Source of the DNA: Tropicimonas isoalkanivorans
GTDB taxonomy: Bacteria; Pseudomonadota; Alphaproteobacteria; Rhodobacterales; Rhodobacteraceae
Assembly (NCBI RefSeq): GCF_900112335.1
Contig: NZ_FOLG01000011.1
Location: 62,001 to 126,000 of the forward strand
Length of the DNA: 64,000 nucleotides
Direction: 5' to 3'
Under the pieces are notes generated by a model. The model was given only the letters and a program-made list of their open reading frames with translations, was not told the DNA's origin and did not search any database. Each line of letters opens with the position of its first letter. Positions within the stretch are counted from its first letter, which is position 1. Below are positions 8,460 through 17,283 of the stretch, piece after piece. A program made the translations under genes and the position numbers.

Positions 8460-9455
8460 TCAGTTGTCGAGCGACTGAAGCTGCTCTTCCTCCCAGGCGA
8501 CGGCGTCGATGCCGCTTTGCAGGTCGTCCGCCACGGGACCGACGATCTCGGCATATTGCTCGGGGCTGTAGAGCGTCGGCACATAGCCCATGTCGAGAAG
8601 GCGCTGTTGCACCTCTTCGTCGTTCAGCGCGGCGCCCATGGCCTCGCGCAGGGTGGCGACGACGTCCTCGGGCGTGTCCTCGCGGACGAGCCACCAGTTC
8701 CAGCCCATCGGCGCGAGCCCGGACATGCCGAGGTCGATGCCGAAATCCTGGACGCGCGGCGCACCGTCATAGGTCTCGGAGGCGTCCTCGAGTTCGGACA
8801 GGACGGCGAGCACGTCCACCTCGTCCTTGTTCACCGTATAGACGCCGGGGTTGATGATCATGAAATCGAGAATGCCGCTGCGTAGGTCACGGATCGCGAC
8901 ATCGATTTCCGGGTAGGGCACGAGCTGGGCCACCGCGTCCGAGGTCTGAAGGACTTTGGCACCGACCATGTGGGGCAGGCCGCCGGCGACGCCCGGCGAA
9001 TAGCGCAGCTCGCCCGGATTCTCCTGCGCGTAGGCGATCAGCGCGGGCAGGTCTTCGAACCGGTCCTCGCCCTCGCGCACGACGATTGCGAAGCTGTTCG
9101 AGGTCGCGGACCAGAGCGGCGTGAAATCCTCGTAGGTCCAGTCGGCGTTGCCTTGCATCGGTTGCAGGACCAGAGGCGCCACGTAGCCGTCGAAGATCGT
9201 GTAGCCGTCGGCGGGGCGCGACAGCGCTGTCTCGAACGCCTTGGTTCCGGCCGCGCCCGGCGTTGAAACGACCGAGATGTTCACCCCGAGCTCCTGGCCC
9301 ATGGCGTCGGCGATCACCTGGCTCGCGGCCATGGTGGCGCCCGGCGCCCAAGGGTAGATGTTCTCGATATTGCGCTCCGGGAATTGCTGTGCCGCACCCG
9401 GCAACGCGAGGGTTGCGCAGACGAGCGCACCCGCCAGCATCTTGATGGTTTTCAT
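8460..9455 (-). CDS. tctC: Tripartite tricarboxylate transporter solute-binding protein TctC
   Basis: This 331-residue periplasmic binding protein starts at ATG 9455 with a good ribosome site (gggagg). It has a signal peptide (MKTIKMLAGALVCATLALPGAAQ), then the Bug/TctC family pattern: FPERNIENIYPWAPGATMAA, VVSTPGAAGTKAFETAL, and the C-terminal NDEEVQQRLLDMGYVP. It captures the solute and delivers it to TctAB. Its start overlaps the stop of the upstream sulfatase gene by four bases (ATGA), implying translational coupling and a shared substrate pathway. Confidence 0.9.
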   Translation of the reverse strand: MKTIKMLAGALVCATLALPGAAQQFPERNIENIYPWAPGATMAASQVIADAMGQELGVNISVVSTPGAAGTKAFETALSRPADGYTIFDGYVAPLVLQPMQGNADWTYEDFTPLWSATSNSFAIVVREGEDRFEDLPALIAYAQENPGELRYSPGVAGGLPHMVGAKVLQTSDAVAQLVPYPEIDVAIRDLRSGILDFMIINPGVYTVNKDEVDVLAVLSELEDASETYDGAPRVQDFGIDLGMSGLAPMGWNWWLVREDTPEDVVATLREAMGAALNDEEVQQRLLDMGYVPTLYSPEQYAEIVGPVADDLQSGIDAVAWEEEQLQSLDN

Positions 9456-10993
9456 GGTATCCTCCCTTCGGATGAGCGGTGGTGCAGTCCGTACCACCGG
9501 TAGAATTCCTCCGGCGTGTCGTGACGCTGGAGATCGGCGATCATCGCCGCTTCGAGACGCGACTGGATGTCGTCGTCCCGGATCGGGTTCTGTTGCGCGG
9601 GATCGGCGACGAGGTCGTAGAGCCGCGTGCCGAGATCGTCGAACCCGATCCCGTCGTTGTTCGGGGGGCGCTTCGCCTCCGCCGTCGCGTCAATTGCGAG
9701 CAGTGGGATGCCCTGCGTAAAGTCGAACGCCGGCGCGAGGCGCGCGGTGCGCAGCTCCTCGGGCGTGAATGGCTCGGTCATGTGGTTTGGGGCGAGCGTG
9801 TACTCGACCAGGCCCTCGCTGAAGATATCGGGGGGGTAGTGATAGAGGACGTGTTGCCCGTCGGTGACGCCGATGGGCCCCGAGAACACGCCGAACACCG
9901 CCGCGTCACGAGGGCGCGCCTTGGGGTCCTCGACGACCCGCCAGAGGCTCGTCGCGCGCGCCTCGCCGGGCACGTCGAGACCGTGGACCTCCAGAAAGGT
10001 CGGCATCAGGTCCGTGGTCTGTGTGAGGGCATCCCGGCGGGTCCCGGCCTGAGCGGTATGCGCGGGGTGATGCACGACCAGAGGAATATGCGAGATCTCC
10101 TCGTAATAAGGCATCCGCGCCTTGCCCCACCAGCCGTGTTCGGACAGCAGAAAGCCGTGATCTGTGCCCAGCACGAGGCAGGTGTCCTCCCACATCCCGT
10201 GCGTGTCGAGATAGTCGAGCAGCCGGCCGAAATACTCGTCGCACATGGCGACGAGCGCGGCGTAGTTGGCGCGGATTTCGTCGATCTCCTCGGGGCTTTC
10301 GGCAACGCGCTCGTAATGCGGCCAGTCGAGAATGCGGCCCTCGTAGCCGGTCCGATAGGTGTCCTTGAACCGCTCGGGGGCGTGGAAAGGCTCGTGCGGG
10401 TCGAAGCATTCGAGCATCAGGAACCAGTCGTCGGCCGTGCGATTGTCGTCGAGGAAGCGGAAGGCCGAGGCGAAGCAGCGCGGCCCCGGCATCTGCTCTT
10501 CCTCTTCCATGCGCTGGCGATTGATCGCGTGCTGGAGATGTTTGTCGGGTGTCTCGGTGTTGTAATGGCGTGGATCGAACTGCGAACGGATGCGCTCCAC
10601 CGGCGGCTGAACCAGCGCGACCCAGGGGTCGTATTCCTGCCCGCGGATGAAGTCGTAGCTGTCGAACTTAGTGTGGAAACCATGCCCTCCATCCTCGAAG
10701 TAATGCAGGTGATCCGAGACGAGATGCGTATGGACTCCCGCCTGAGACAGCTGCCGCACGAAGGAGCGGTCGTAGGGCTCCATCGGCCCCCAGGAGCGGT
10801 GCATGAAGTTGAGCCGCCCAGTGTGCAGATCGCGCCGCGCCGGCATGCAGGGCATCGAGCCGACGTAATGCGTGTCGAACGCCACGCCGAGCGCCGCGAA
10901 GCGGTCGAAATTCGGCGTCGCAACTTCGGTGCCGCCATAGGCCCCGAGCGCGCTGCGATTGAGCGAGTCGAACAGGACGAAAATCGTACGCAT
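9452..10993 (-). CDS. Type I sulfatase (formylglycine-dependent), first gene of tct operon
   Basis: This 513-residue alkaline-phosphatase-fold sulfatase starts at ATG 10993 with a gggagg site. The N-terminus TIFVLFDSLNRSALGAYGG carries the first metal-binding Asp. Cys49 lies in C-M-P-A-R (GSMPCMPARRDLHTGR), the motif in which FGE converts Cys to formylglycine. A later GTDHGFLLSEHGWWGK supplies further metal ligands. No signal peptide is seen, so action is probably cytoplasmic after uptake. It heads the operon with tctCBA and is divergent from a LysR gene. The nearest maturation enzyme is the FGE at 12,701-13,813. The substrate is unknown. Confidence 0.88.
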   Translation of the reverse strand: MRTIFVLFDSLNRSALGAYGGTEVATPNFDRFAALGVAFDTHYVGSMPCMPARRDLHTGRLNFMHRSWGPMEPYDRSFVRQLSQAGVHTHLVSDHLHYFEDGGHGFHTKFDSYDFIRGQEYDPWVALVQPPVERIRSQFDPRHYNTETPDKHLQHAINRQRMEEEEQMPGPRCFASAFRFLDDNRTADDWFLMLECFDPHEPFHAPERFKDTYRTGYEGRILDWPHYERVAESPEEIDEIRANYAALVAMCDEYFGRLLDYLDTHGMWEDTCLVLGTDHGFLLSEHGWWGKARMPYYEEISHIPLVVHHPAHTAQAGTRRDALTQTTDLMPTFLEVHGLDVPGEARATSLWRVVEDPKARPRDAAVFGVFSGPIGVTDGQHVLYHYPPDIFSEGLVEYTLAPNHMTEPFTPEELRTARLAPAFDFTQGIPLLAIDATAEAKRPPNNDGIGFDDLGTRLYDLVADPAQQNPIRDDDIQSRLEAAMIADLQRHDTPEEFYRWYGLHHRSSEGRIP

Positions 10994-11027
10994 CTTACCT
11001 CCCGAACCGAGTCTTGCAGGGGGCAGA

Positions 11028-11075
11028 GATAAGCGCCAATATATCTTTACGCGCCTCCGATAGATGGAATTTATC
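11028..11075. promoter_or_regulatory. Candidate LysR operator pair in the sulfatase-tct / lysR divergent region
   Basis: The 90-base divergent region holds two GATA...TATC dyads: GATA-N10-TATC at 11,028-11,045 and GATA-N9-TATC at 11,059-11,075. The second contains T-N11-A, the core pattern of LysR-type regulator boxes, and sits just ahead of the lysR start. The dyads are visible in the sequence; their use by the adjacent regulator is inferred. Confidence 0.4.
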
Positions 11076-11083
11076 CCTTGCGG

Positions 11084-11986
11084 ATGCTTGTGTCCCGCCA
11101 CCTCGAGAACTTTCTGGCGCTCTACGAGGCGCGCAGCACGCACGAGGCGGCACGGCGCAAGGGCATCAGCCAGCCCGCACTCACGAGCAGCCTCAAGCTG
11201 ATCGAGCGTGCCGCGGGCGGCGAGCTCTTCACACGCTCGGCGCGGGGGCTCGAGCCCACAGAGGCCGGAACGGCCCTGCACCGCCATGCGCTCGCCATCG
11301 ACCAGCACGCCCGCTTCGCGTCGATGGACATTTCGACTGTCCAGAACCGGCTGGGTGGCCGCATCCGCGTAGGCGTCGGGCCTGTGCTCGCCGTCAGTTC
11401 GTTTCCCGACGTCGTAGTCCGCTTCCATCGCGAGTTTCCCGATGTGGCGATAGACGTCGAAAGCGGTATTTCAAGCCAACTCGTGGACCGGCTGGGGCGG
11501 GATCAGCTCGACCTGATTGTCACGGCTCGACCGACCCGTCCCATGAGTGACGCAATGATCGGCCTGCCGCTGTTTCGCAGCGAGATGGTCGTAGTCTGTC
11601 GTGAGGGTCATCCGCTGACAGCCGGTCTGCCAGTGACGCCAGACGCGCTGACCGACTACAGCCGCGTCGGGTTCACCGAGGACTTGGAGTTCGAGGAGCA
11701 TTCGCGCTCCATGTCTCACTGGCCGTCCGAACGGCTTCGGCCGATTCTCCAGACCAGCTCGATCTCGGTGATGTTCGGCGTACTGGCAGCCACGGATCAT
11801 TTCGCCATCGTCAGCCACGTGCTCGTCCCGAAGGCGCGCCGCGAGGGGCTCGTCCGACTCGATCTGACCGAGCCGCTCTGGCAGATCGAGGTCGAAGCGT
11901 TCTGCAAGACCTCACTGTCCGGTTCGCGGCCGATCAAAGCACTTCAGTCGATCCTTTCGGATGATCCGCCCCTGACATTTGAGTGA
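11084..11986 (+). CDS. LysR-family transcriptional regulator
   Basis: This ~300-residue LTTR has an N-terminal winged helix-turn-helix (SRHLENFLALYEARSTHEAARR, ISQPALTSSLKLIERAAGG, LFTRSARGLEPTEAG) and a C-terminal effector domain (IRVGVGPVLAVSSFPDVVVRF onward). ATG 11084 is used; a TTG six bases upstream is an alternative, and neither has a strong ribosome site. It diverges from the sulfatase-tctCBA operon and is the obvious candidate regulator of it, probably sensing the substrate or a degradation product. Confidence 0.85.
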   Translation: MLVSRHLENFLALYEARSTHEAARRKGISQPALTSSLKLIERAAGGELFTRSARGLEPTEAGTALHRHALAIDQHARFASMDISTVQNRLGGRIRVGVGPVLAVSSFPDVVVRFHREFPDVAIDVESGISSQLVDRLGRDQLDLIVTARPTRPMSDAMIGLPLFRSEMVVVCREGHPLTAGLPVTPDALTDYSRVGFTEDLEFEEHSRSMSHWPSERLRPILQTSSISVMFGVLAATDHFAIVSHVLVPKARREGLVRLDLTEPLWQIEVEAFCKTSLSGSRPIKALQSILSDDPPLTFE

Positions 11987-12183
11987 AGGCGGAGCCGAGC
12001 AAGTGAAATGCCGTGTTCAATGGATGCCCTCTGCGCGGTTCTTGAGGCGGCAGGCCGTGGTAGAACTTGTAGGTAAAGCGTATCTTCTCTGAGGTTGGAC
12101 GCAAATCGGACAGGCTCCGGCTCAGAGACCAACCCCGTTGCCACGCAATACAGCTGCGCGAAGCGGACGGTCATTCAGTCCTC

Positions 12184-12591
12184 GTGAGCATGATCAACAG
12201 CTATCGAATGGCGCGTCGGATGGGATGCGCCAACGGTTGGGGCCTTCACAACACCGACTATAACGATCAGGGTGCCTTTGATGCCGGGACCAACCTGTTC
12301 ACAGCGCCCGTGGGCGGCACCTACCTCTTCGGTGCGACGCTGCTCTACAAGGTCAATTCCAGCACAGCGGCCCGGATGCGAGGCCGTCTCGTCCTGAACG
12401 GCGCGACCGAAATCCGGGGCTCCTATGGTGAGATCAGCGGCGCGCATGTCTCGGAAGCCACGTCCCTCTGGCTGCAGACGATGGTGCCGCTGGCGGCGGG
12501 CGATACCGTTGAGCTGCAGGGGTATTTCCGGGTCGCGGACGGCTACTTCGCGGCCGATCACACGTCCTTCTGGGGCTGCAAGATCGGCTGA
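12184..12591 (+). pseudogene. C-terminal fragment of a second DUF2793/C1q-like phage protein
   Basis: From 12,250 the translation (NTDYNDQGAFDAGTNLFTAP, then YLFGATLLYKVNSSTAARM and the end FWGCKIG) parallels the last 114 residues of the DUF2793 protein at 2,021-3,097. The two are similar but clearly diverged at DNA level. The N-terminal two thirds, including DUF2793, is absent and replaced by 22 unrelated residues. It is therefore the remnant of a related phage module, not a recent duplication. It is in the same orientation as the first copy. Confidence 0.8.
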
Positions 12592-12610
12592 GCGGCGAAA
12601 GGAGGACCCG

Positions 12611-12862
12611 ATGACCCCACCCCGATCCGAGGGCTTCATGCGCATGCCCGACGCCGAGTTCGAGGCGATCCTGACGCGGGCGGAAGAGGAGCGAGACGGA
12701 TCAGCGGAACGTCAAGTGGACGTTTCGACCGTCGAACGCCAAGCGCGCGTTGACCGATGTCGTCCTCGACGGCGACGATGCTGCGCTCGACGTCCGCGAT
12801 CTGCGCTCTCTCGTTGACTGCATCCGCCTGGTGCGGCGGGCGGTGCTTTCGTCGGAGCCCTG
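12611..12862 (+). pseudogene. Frameshifted and truncated DUF6127 copy
   Basis: The reading frame starts at ATG 12611 as a DUF6127 protein (EGFMRMPDAEFEAILTRAEEE). It is then disrupted after about 12,690, and the family sequence resumes in another frame as KRALTDVVLDGDDAALDVRD followed by LRSLVDCIRLVRRAV. It ends at a stop at 12,860-12,862, before the C-terminal membrane segment. It lies 19 bases after the DUF2793 fragment, preserving phage gene order. Its antisense strand now encodes the C-terminal tail of the FGE gene. Confidence 0.75.
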
Positions 12863-13813
12863 ATCCAGGGCCACGCGAAAGCCGGCATTGCCGGTCGAGC
12901 TATCGGGGTCGTTGCGGGTGCGTGAATGGACGTGATAGCGGTCGCAGTAGCTGACGTGACAGAGATAGGATCCGCCGCGCTGGACGCGGGCGCCGCCTTG
13001 CAAGGGCCCGGACGGATCGCGCAGGGGGAAGGGGCCTTTCGGCGGATGCGGCGCGTAGAGATCGCGCGCCCATTCCCAAACGTTGCCGCAGGTATTGTAA
13101 AGCCCGAAGCGATTGGGTGCGAAGGCCGCGACCGGCGCGGTCGCTAGAAAGCCGTCCTCTGCCGTGTTCTCCACGGGGAACCGGCCCTGCCAGGTGTTCA
13201 TCGCGGGCCTGCCTTTCGGGGACATGGTGTTGCCCCAGGGAAACTTCTTGCGGGCGAGGCCACCCCGCGCCGCGAACTCCCACTGGGCCTCCGTTGGCAG
13301 GTCGAGCCCGGCCCATGTGCAATACGCCAGCGCGTCGAACCAGCAGACATGGACGACCGGGTGATCCTCCCGGCCGGCCGTGCCGCTGCCCGGGCCCTCC
13401 GGCGCGGACCAGCAGGCACCGTCCACCTTCCGCCACCAGGGAAGGCCCGGCGGAGACTTCGGGAACCGCGCGGGATCGTCCAGAAGCAGGTGGAAAACGT
13501 AGGACCAGCCTTCCACCTCGGCCACCGTGCGGTAGCCGGTGGCCGCGACGAAGCGCGCGAATTCGGCGTTGGTGCAGGCCGTGGGCGACATGCGGAACGG
13601 CGACAGCCACACCCTGCGGCGCGGTGCGTCGAAGTCCTCGCGAAATCGGGACTGCCGCGCGCCCATGTCGAAGAACCCGCCCGCGAGCGGGATCAGTCCG
13701 GCACGCAGCTCCTCGCGAACCGCAGGGGACGCCACGGGAACGCGCAGCGCGGCGTCCATGTAGGAGGCGTGGTGCGCAGCCATCCCCAGCGCTGTGCCGC
13801 AACACCCTCTCAC
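12701..13813 (-). CDS. Formylglycine-generating enzyme (sulfatase-modifying factor)
   Basis: The likely start is GTG 13813 (ribosome site aggggc), giving an N-terminal RGCCGTA motif usual in bacterial FGE-like proteins. Of 370 residues, about 38-315 form the FGE-sulfatase domain: LIPLAGGFFDMG, LPTEAQWEFAARGG, TCGNVWEWARDLY, then GGSYLCHVSYCDRYHVHSRT and GFRVA. Cys285 and Cys290 match the copper-binding catalytic pair of aerobic FGE. It oxidises the Cys of C-x-P-x-R in sulfatases to formylglycine. It follows the sulfatase gene by 91 bases in the ABC-transporter operon. Residues ~316-370 are not FGE-like; they are antisense to the DUF6127 pseudogene, so the original 3' end seems to have been replaced. 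Confidence 0.88.
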   Translation of the reverse strand: MRGCCGTALGMAAHHASYMDAALRVPVASPAVREELRAGLIPLAGGFFDMGARQSRFREDFDAPRRRVWLSPFRMSPTACTNAEFARFVAATGYRTVAEVEGWSYVFHLLLDDPARFPKSPPGLPWWRKVDGACWSAPEGPGSGTAGREDHPVVHVCWFDALAYCTWAGLDLPTEAQWEFAARGGLARKKFPWGNTMSPKGRPAMNTWQGRFPVENTAEDGFLATAPVAAFAPNRFGLYNTCGNVWEWARDLYAPHPPKGPFPLRDPSGPLQGGARVQRGGSYLCHVSYCDRYHVHSRTRNDPDSSTGNAGFRVALDQGSDESTARRTRRMQSTRERRSRTSSAASSPSRTTSVNARLAFDGRNVHLTFR

Positions 13814-13904
13814 GCCGCCGCCCCTGCGAACATCAAGACGCTTGCGGCTATGGGCAGTTCGGCCCTTGCGTGCCTGCACCCTCCGCAGCCCCGTGGGCGC
13901 CGTT

Positions 13905-15449
13905 TCACGACAAAGGCCCGGCCTGCTCCGCGACAGCCCTGGCGCTGTCGTGGCGCGGCACGTCACCGATCTCGGCCATCTTCGCATCCAGGCGGGCCAG
14001 CATGTCCGCAAAGACTTCCGCATGCCCCGGATCGCCCGCAAGATTGCGCAGTTCGTCCGGATCCTCGTGGCAGTCGAACAGCTCCCATTCGGGCGGCGCA
14101 TCGCCGTCGTTGGCCCCCGGCTGGCTCAGCCCCTCGGCATACCAGTAGATCAGCTTGTAGCGATCCGTCCGCACGCCGTAATGGGCATAGGCGTTGTGGA
14201 TGTCGTCCATGTTCATCCAGTAGCGGTGATAGGCCACCTCCTGCCAGCCGTCGGCAGCGCGACCTTCCAGCACCGGGCGCAGGCTGACGCCCTGCATGTA
14301 GCTGGGCACCGGCACGCCCGCATAGTCGAGGAATGTCGGCGCGAAATCCACGTTGGTCGCGATCTCGCGCCCCACGGTGCCGGCCGCAATCCCGGCGGGA
14401 TAGCGCACGAGGAACGGCATCTTCAGCGATTCCTCGTACATGAAGCGCTTGTCGAACCAACCGTGCTCGCCCAGGAAGAACCCCTGGTCCGAGGTATAGA
14501 TCACGATCGTGTCGCGAGCCAGGCCGTTGGCGTCGAGCCAGTCGAGCATCCGCCCCACATTGTCGTCGATCCCGGCGATGGTGCGCAGGTAGCGCCTGAT
14601 GTAGCGCTGATACTTGAAGAGGTCGAGTTCGCGCTTGCTGTCGAACATATGGCGCTCGCCGGTCTTGCGGTCGATCAGGACCAGCCCCCGGTGATCGTCC
14701 GGCACCTTGCGCATGTCCGAGCCGGGCTTTTCCCGCTCGCCCACTTCCGAGCCACCCTCCGGCAGGACGAGGCCGAGGTCCTCATACGTCATGTCCTGCC
14801 GCACCCGCATCTTCGCTGCGGCCGCGGCTGCGGCGCGGTTGGCATAATCGTCGTCATAGGTTTCGGGTACCTGCAGATCGCCCTGGTAGAGGTGGTCGTA
14901 GCGCGGATGCGGCACGAAGGGCCGGTGCGGCGCCTTGTGATGACACATCATGAAGAACGGCCGGTCGGGATCGCGCCTTTCGAGGAAGTCGAGGCACTTG
15001 TCGGTGATGATGTCGGTCGCGTAGCCCTTCTCGACCACCGGGCCCTCCGGGCCGATCATCTCGGGGTCGAAATAGTCGCCCTGGCCCGGCAGGACCGACC
15101 ATGCGTCGAAGCCGCTCGGCTCGTGCGCCGGCCCCTCGCCCAGGTGCCACTTGCCGAACATCGCCGTCTGATAGCCCGAGGCGCGCAAATGCCTGGCGAC
15201 GTTCGGCAGGCGATTGTCCAGATGCGTGTCCAGCGTGGTGACCAGATTCACGTGGTTATGCGTGCCGGTCAGGATCGCCGCTCGCGACGGCGTGCAGATC
15301 GAGTTCGTGACATAGCAATGATCCAGCCGCATGCCCTCATCGGCCAGCCGGTCGATATGGGGGGTGCTGTTCAGCCCCGACCCGTAGGCCGAGATCGCGT
15401 TGGCGGCGTGGTCGTCGCACATGATGAAGAGGATGTTCGGGCGCGTCAT
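13905..15449 (-). CDS. Type I sulfatase / arylsulfatase-like, ABC-transporter operon
   Basis: This 514-residue sulfatase begins RPNILFIMCDDHAANAISAYG (metal-binding Asp pair). It carries Cys52 in C-T-P-S-R (SICTPSRAAILTGTHNH), the formylglycine site, then GKWHLGEGP and YTSDQGFFLGEHGWFDKR with the other metal and sulfate ligands. It resembles arylsulfatase A or N-sulfoglucosamine sulfohydrolase-like S1 enzymes of marine bacteria. No signal peptide is visible, so hydrolysis is likely cytoplasmic after import. It lies downstream of the ABC transporter genes and upstream of the FGE. The ROK regulator hints at a sulfated sugar, but the substrate is not determined. Confidence 0.9.
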   Translation of the reverse strand: MTRPNILFIMCDDHAANAISAYGSGLNSTPHIDRLADEGMRLDHCYVTNSICTPSRAAILTGTHNHVNLVTTLDTHLDNRLPNVARHLRASGYQTAMFGKWHLGEGPAHEPSGFDAWSVLPGQGDYFDPEMIGPEGPVVEKGYATDIITDKCLDFLERRDPDRPFFMMCHHKAPHRPFVPHPRYDHLYQGDLQVPETYDDDYANRAAAAAAAKMRVRQDMTYEDLGLVLPEGGSEVGEREKPGSDMRKVPDDHRGLVLIDRKTGERHMFDSKRELDLFKYQRYIRRYLRTIAGIDDNVGRMLDWLDANGLARDTIVIYTSDQGFFLGEHGWFDKRFMYEESLKMPFLVRYPAGIAAGTVGREIATNVDFAPTFLDYAGVPVPSYMQGVSLRPVLEGRAADGWQEVAYHRYWMNMDDIHNAYAHYGVRTDRYKLIYWYAEGLSQPGANDGDAPPEWELFDCHEDPDELRNLAGDPGHAEVFADMLARLDAKMAEIGDVPRHDSARAVAEQAGPLS

Positions 15450-15510
15450 GAATTGCCTTGGTTCGTCGCGGGATGGCCGGCCCCGTGCAGGACGGGTCCG
15501 GCCAGCGTGG

Positions 15511-16467
15511 TCATTGCGCGTAGAGGTTGCCGAGATAGAACTCGGACGCCGGCAGCGGGTCCTCGATCTTGCCGAACTGCGCATAGAGATCGGCCAGCGT
15601 GCCGAACCAGTTCTCGACCTGCCCAGCGCGGCTGAGTTCTTCGTATTCGGCGCTCGAGGGAAGCCGGGCCAGCTTTGATTCCGCCAGCAGCGGCGCCTCG
15701 GGGACATTCAGGAAATCCGCGGTGATCCTGACCGCCTCTTCGGGGTTGTTCTTGCGGAAGTCGTTGGCTTCCTTGATGACCGCCACGACCTTGCGGATCA
15801 CCTCCTGGTTCCCGGCCATGTCATCGCTGACGATGAACGACGAGGGAAACGCGATCTCGGGGAAGAACTGCTCGTTCGAGGACAGCTCGTTCAACTCGGG
15901 GACGCGCTGCTTGACGACGTCGACGAACGGGTACCAGATGCCCGCCGCATCGATCTGACCGGACGAGAAGGCCGTGACGATGGTCGAGGGATCCATCGGG
16001 ATCACTTCGATGTCGTCCATCGTCATGCCTGCCTCTTCCAGCGCCAGGCGCAACAGCATGTCGCCGGAAGTGCCCTCGGGCACGCCGACCTTCTTGCCCT
16101 TCAGGTCCGAGATGCTTTCGATCCCCGGCTGGGCGATCACGCGATCGGTGTATCCCAGGGCGTTCGGGGCGATGACCTTGGCCTGACCGGACGCAGGCAG
16201 CCACAAGGCGCCGGGGCCGATATAGGCGAAGTCGAGCGAGCCGGCGTTCAGCGCCTGCACCTGGATCGGACCGTTGGTGAAGACCTTCAGGTCCGCGTCC
16301 AGCCCGTGTTTTTCCCAAAGCCCACGGTCGGTGGCGATGGCCGCGATGGACGTGCCGAAATAGTCGGCGATGTAGCCCATGCGGATCTCGTCCAGCTCCT
16401 GCGCGGACAGCGGTCCGGACAGGGCCAGTGCCGACGCAGCGGCCAGCAGGATTCTTCTGGTGATCAT
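15511..16467 (-). CDS. ABC transporter substrate-binding protein, SsuA/TauA/NMT1 type
   Basis: This 318-residue periplasmic protein has a signal peptide (MITRRILLAAASALALSG, cleaved after LSAQ). The SsuA/TauA-like fold follows: IRMGYIADYFGTSIAAIATD, GLDADLKVFTNGPIQVQAL, LKGKKVGVPEGTSGDMLL and AAGIWYPFVDVV. Family members bind sulfonates, taurine, nitrate or pyrimidine precursors. Next to a sulfatase, a sulfated or sulfonated organic compound is the most likely ligand. It lies 36 bases after the ATPase gene. Confidence 0.88.
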   Translation of the reverse strand: MITRRILLAAASALALSGPLSAQELDEIRMGYIADYFGTSIAAIATDRGLWEKHGLDADLKVFTNGPIQVQALNAGSLDFAYIGPGALWLPASGQAKVIAPNALGYTDRVIAQPGIESISDLKGKKVGVPEGTSGDMLLRLALEEAGMTMDDIEVIPMDPSTIVTAFSSGQIDAAGIWYPFVDVVKQRVPELNELSSNEQFFPEIAFPSSFIVSDDMAGNQEVIRKVVAVIKEANDFRKNNPEEAVRITADFLNVPEAPLLAESKLARLPSSAEYEELSRAGQVENWFGTLADLYAQFGKIEDPLPASEFYLGNLYAQ

Positions 16468-16503
16468 CGAGCTCCTCCTTTGACGATCTGGTGACGTTCT
16501 GGA

Positions 16504-17280
16504 TCAGGCGGCTTGGGCGTCGCGGCGGTAGACCGCGCGCCAGACCCGGTTGCGAATCTCCATAAATTCGGGCGACAGCCGCACCTCTTCGTCGCGCGGG
16601 TAGGGCAGGTCGACCTCGATGATTTCCTGCAGGCGTCCCGGTCTGGCCGCCAGCACGACGACGCGGCTGGCGATGAAGACGGCCTCGTCCACGTCATGGG
16701 TGATGAACATGACCGTGCGGCGATCCTTCGACCAGGTGTCCAGCAACTGGTTCTGCAGCGTCACCCGGGTCAGCGCGTCGAGCGCGCCGAAGGGCTCGTC
16801 CATCAGCAGGACCGAGGGGTTCACCGCGTAGGCCCGTGCGATGGCGCAGCGTTGCTTCATGCCGCCCGAGAGGGTCTTGGGATAGGATTCGGCGAAGTCC
16901 TGCAACCCGACGAGGCCCAAGTAGTGCATCGCCCGCTTGCGCCGCTCTTGCCGGCCCAGGCCCTGCAGCTTGAGGCCGAACTCGACGTTCTCGCGCACGG
17001 TCAGCCAAGGGAACAGGGCGTATTGCTGGAAGATCACGCCGCGGTCGGGGCCCGGACCGGACACCGGCCTGCCGTCCACCAGAACCTCGCCCGAACTGTG
17101 CGGGATCAGCCCGGCAACCATGTTCATTGCGGTGGACTTTCCGCAGCCCGAGGGGCCGACGACGGTGACGATCTCGCCGTCGGCGATCTCCAGCGTCAGG
17201 TCTCGGATCGCCGTGAATGCGTCCGCCCCCGTGCCGAAGACCTTGGAGACGTTGCGGAAGGCGATCTTGGGGTCGGCCAT
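16504..17280 (-). CDS. ABC transporter ATP-binding protein, SsuB/TauB type
   Basis: This 258-residue ATPase carries Walker A GPSGCGKST (about residue 43), the Q-loop region FQQYALFPWLTV, signature LSGGMKQRCAIARAYAV, Walker B VLLMDEPFGALDALT, and the switch His in MFITHDVDEAVF. This is the nitrate/sulfonate/taurine importer subfamily. It starts 3 bases after the permease stop, so the two are translationally linked, and energises import through that permease. Confidence 0.92.
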   Translation of the reverse strand: MADPKIAFRNVSKVFGTGADAFTAIRDLTLEIADGEIVTVVGPSGCGKSTAMNMVAGLIPHSSGEVLVDGRPVSGPGPDRGVIFQQYALFPWLTVRENVEFGLKLQGLGRQERRKRAMHYLGLVGLQDFAESYPKTLSGGMKQRCAIARAYAVNPSVLLMDEPFGALDALTRVTLQNQLLDTWSKDRRTVMFITHDVDEAVFIASRVVVLAARPGRLQEIIEVDLPYPRDEEVRLSPEFMEIRNRVWRAVYRRDAQAA

Positions 17281-17283
17281 GGC

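Noticed and set aside
9479-11032. 517-codon plus-strand frame opposite the first sulfatase
   Set aside because: The minus strand has a full sulfatase with catalytic motifs and a ribosome site; the plus frame reads as compositionally biased antisense.
13794-15635. 613-codon plus-strand frame opposite the second sulfatase
   Set aside because: Same reason: a complete sulfatase lies on the minus strand and the plus product has no domain pattern.
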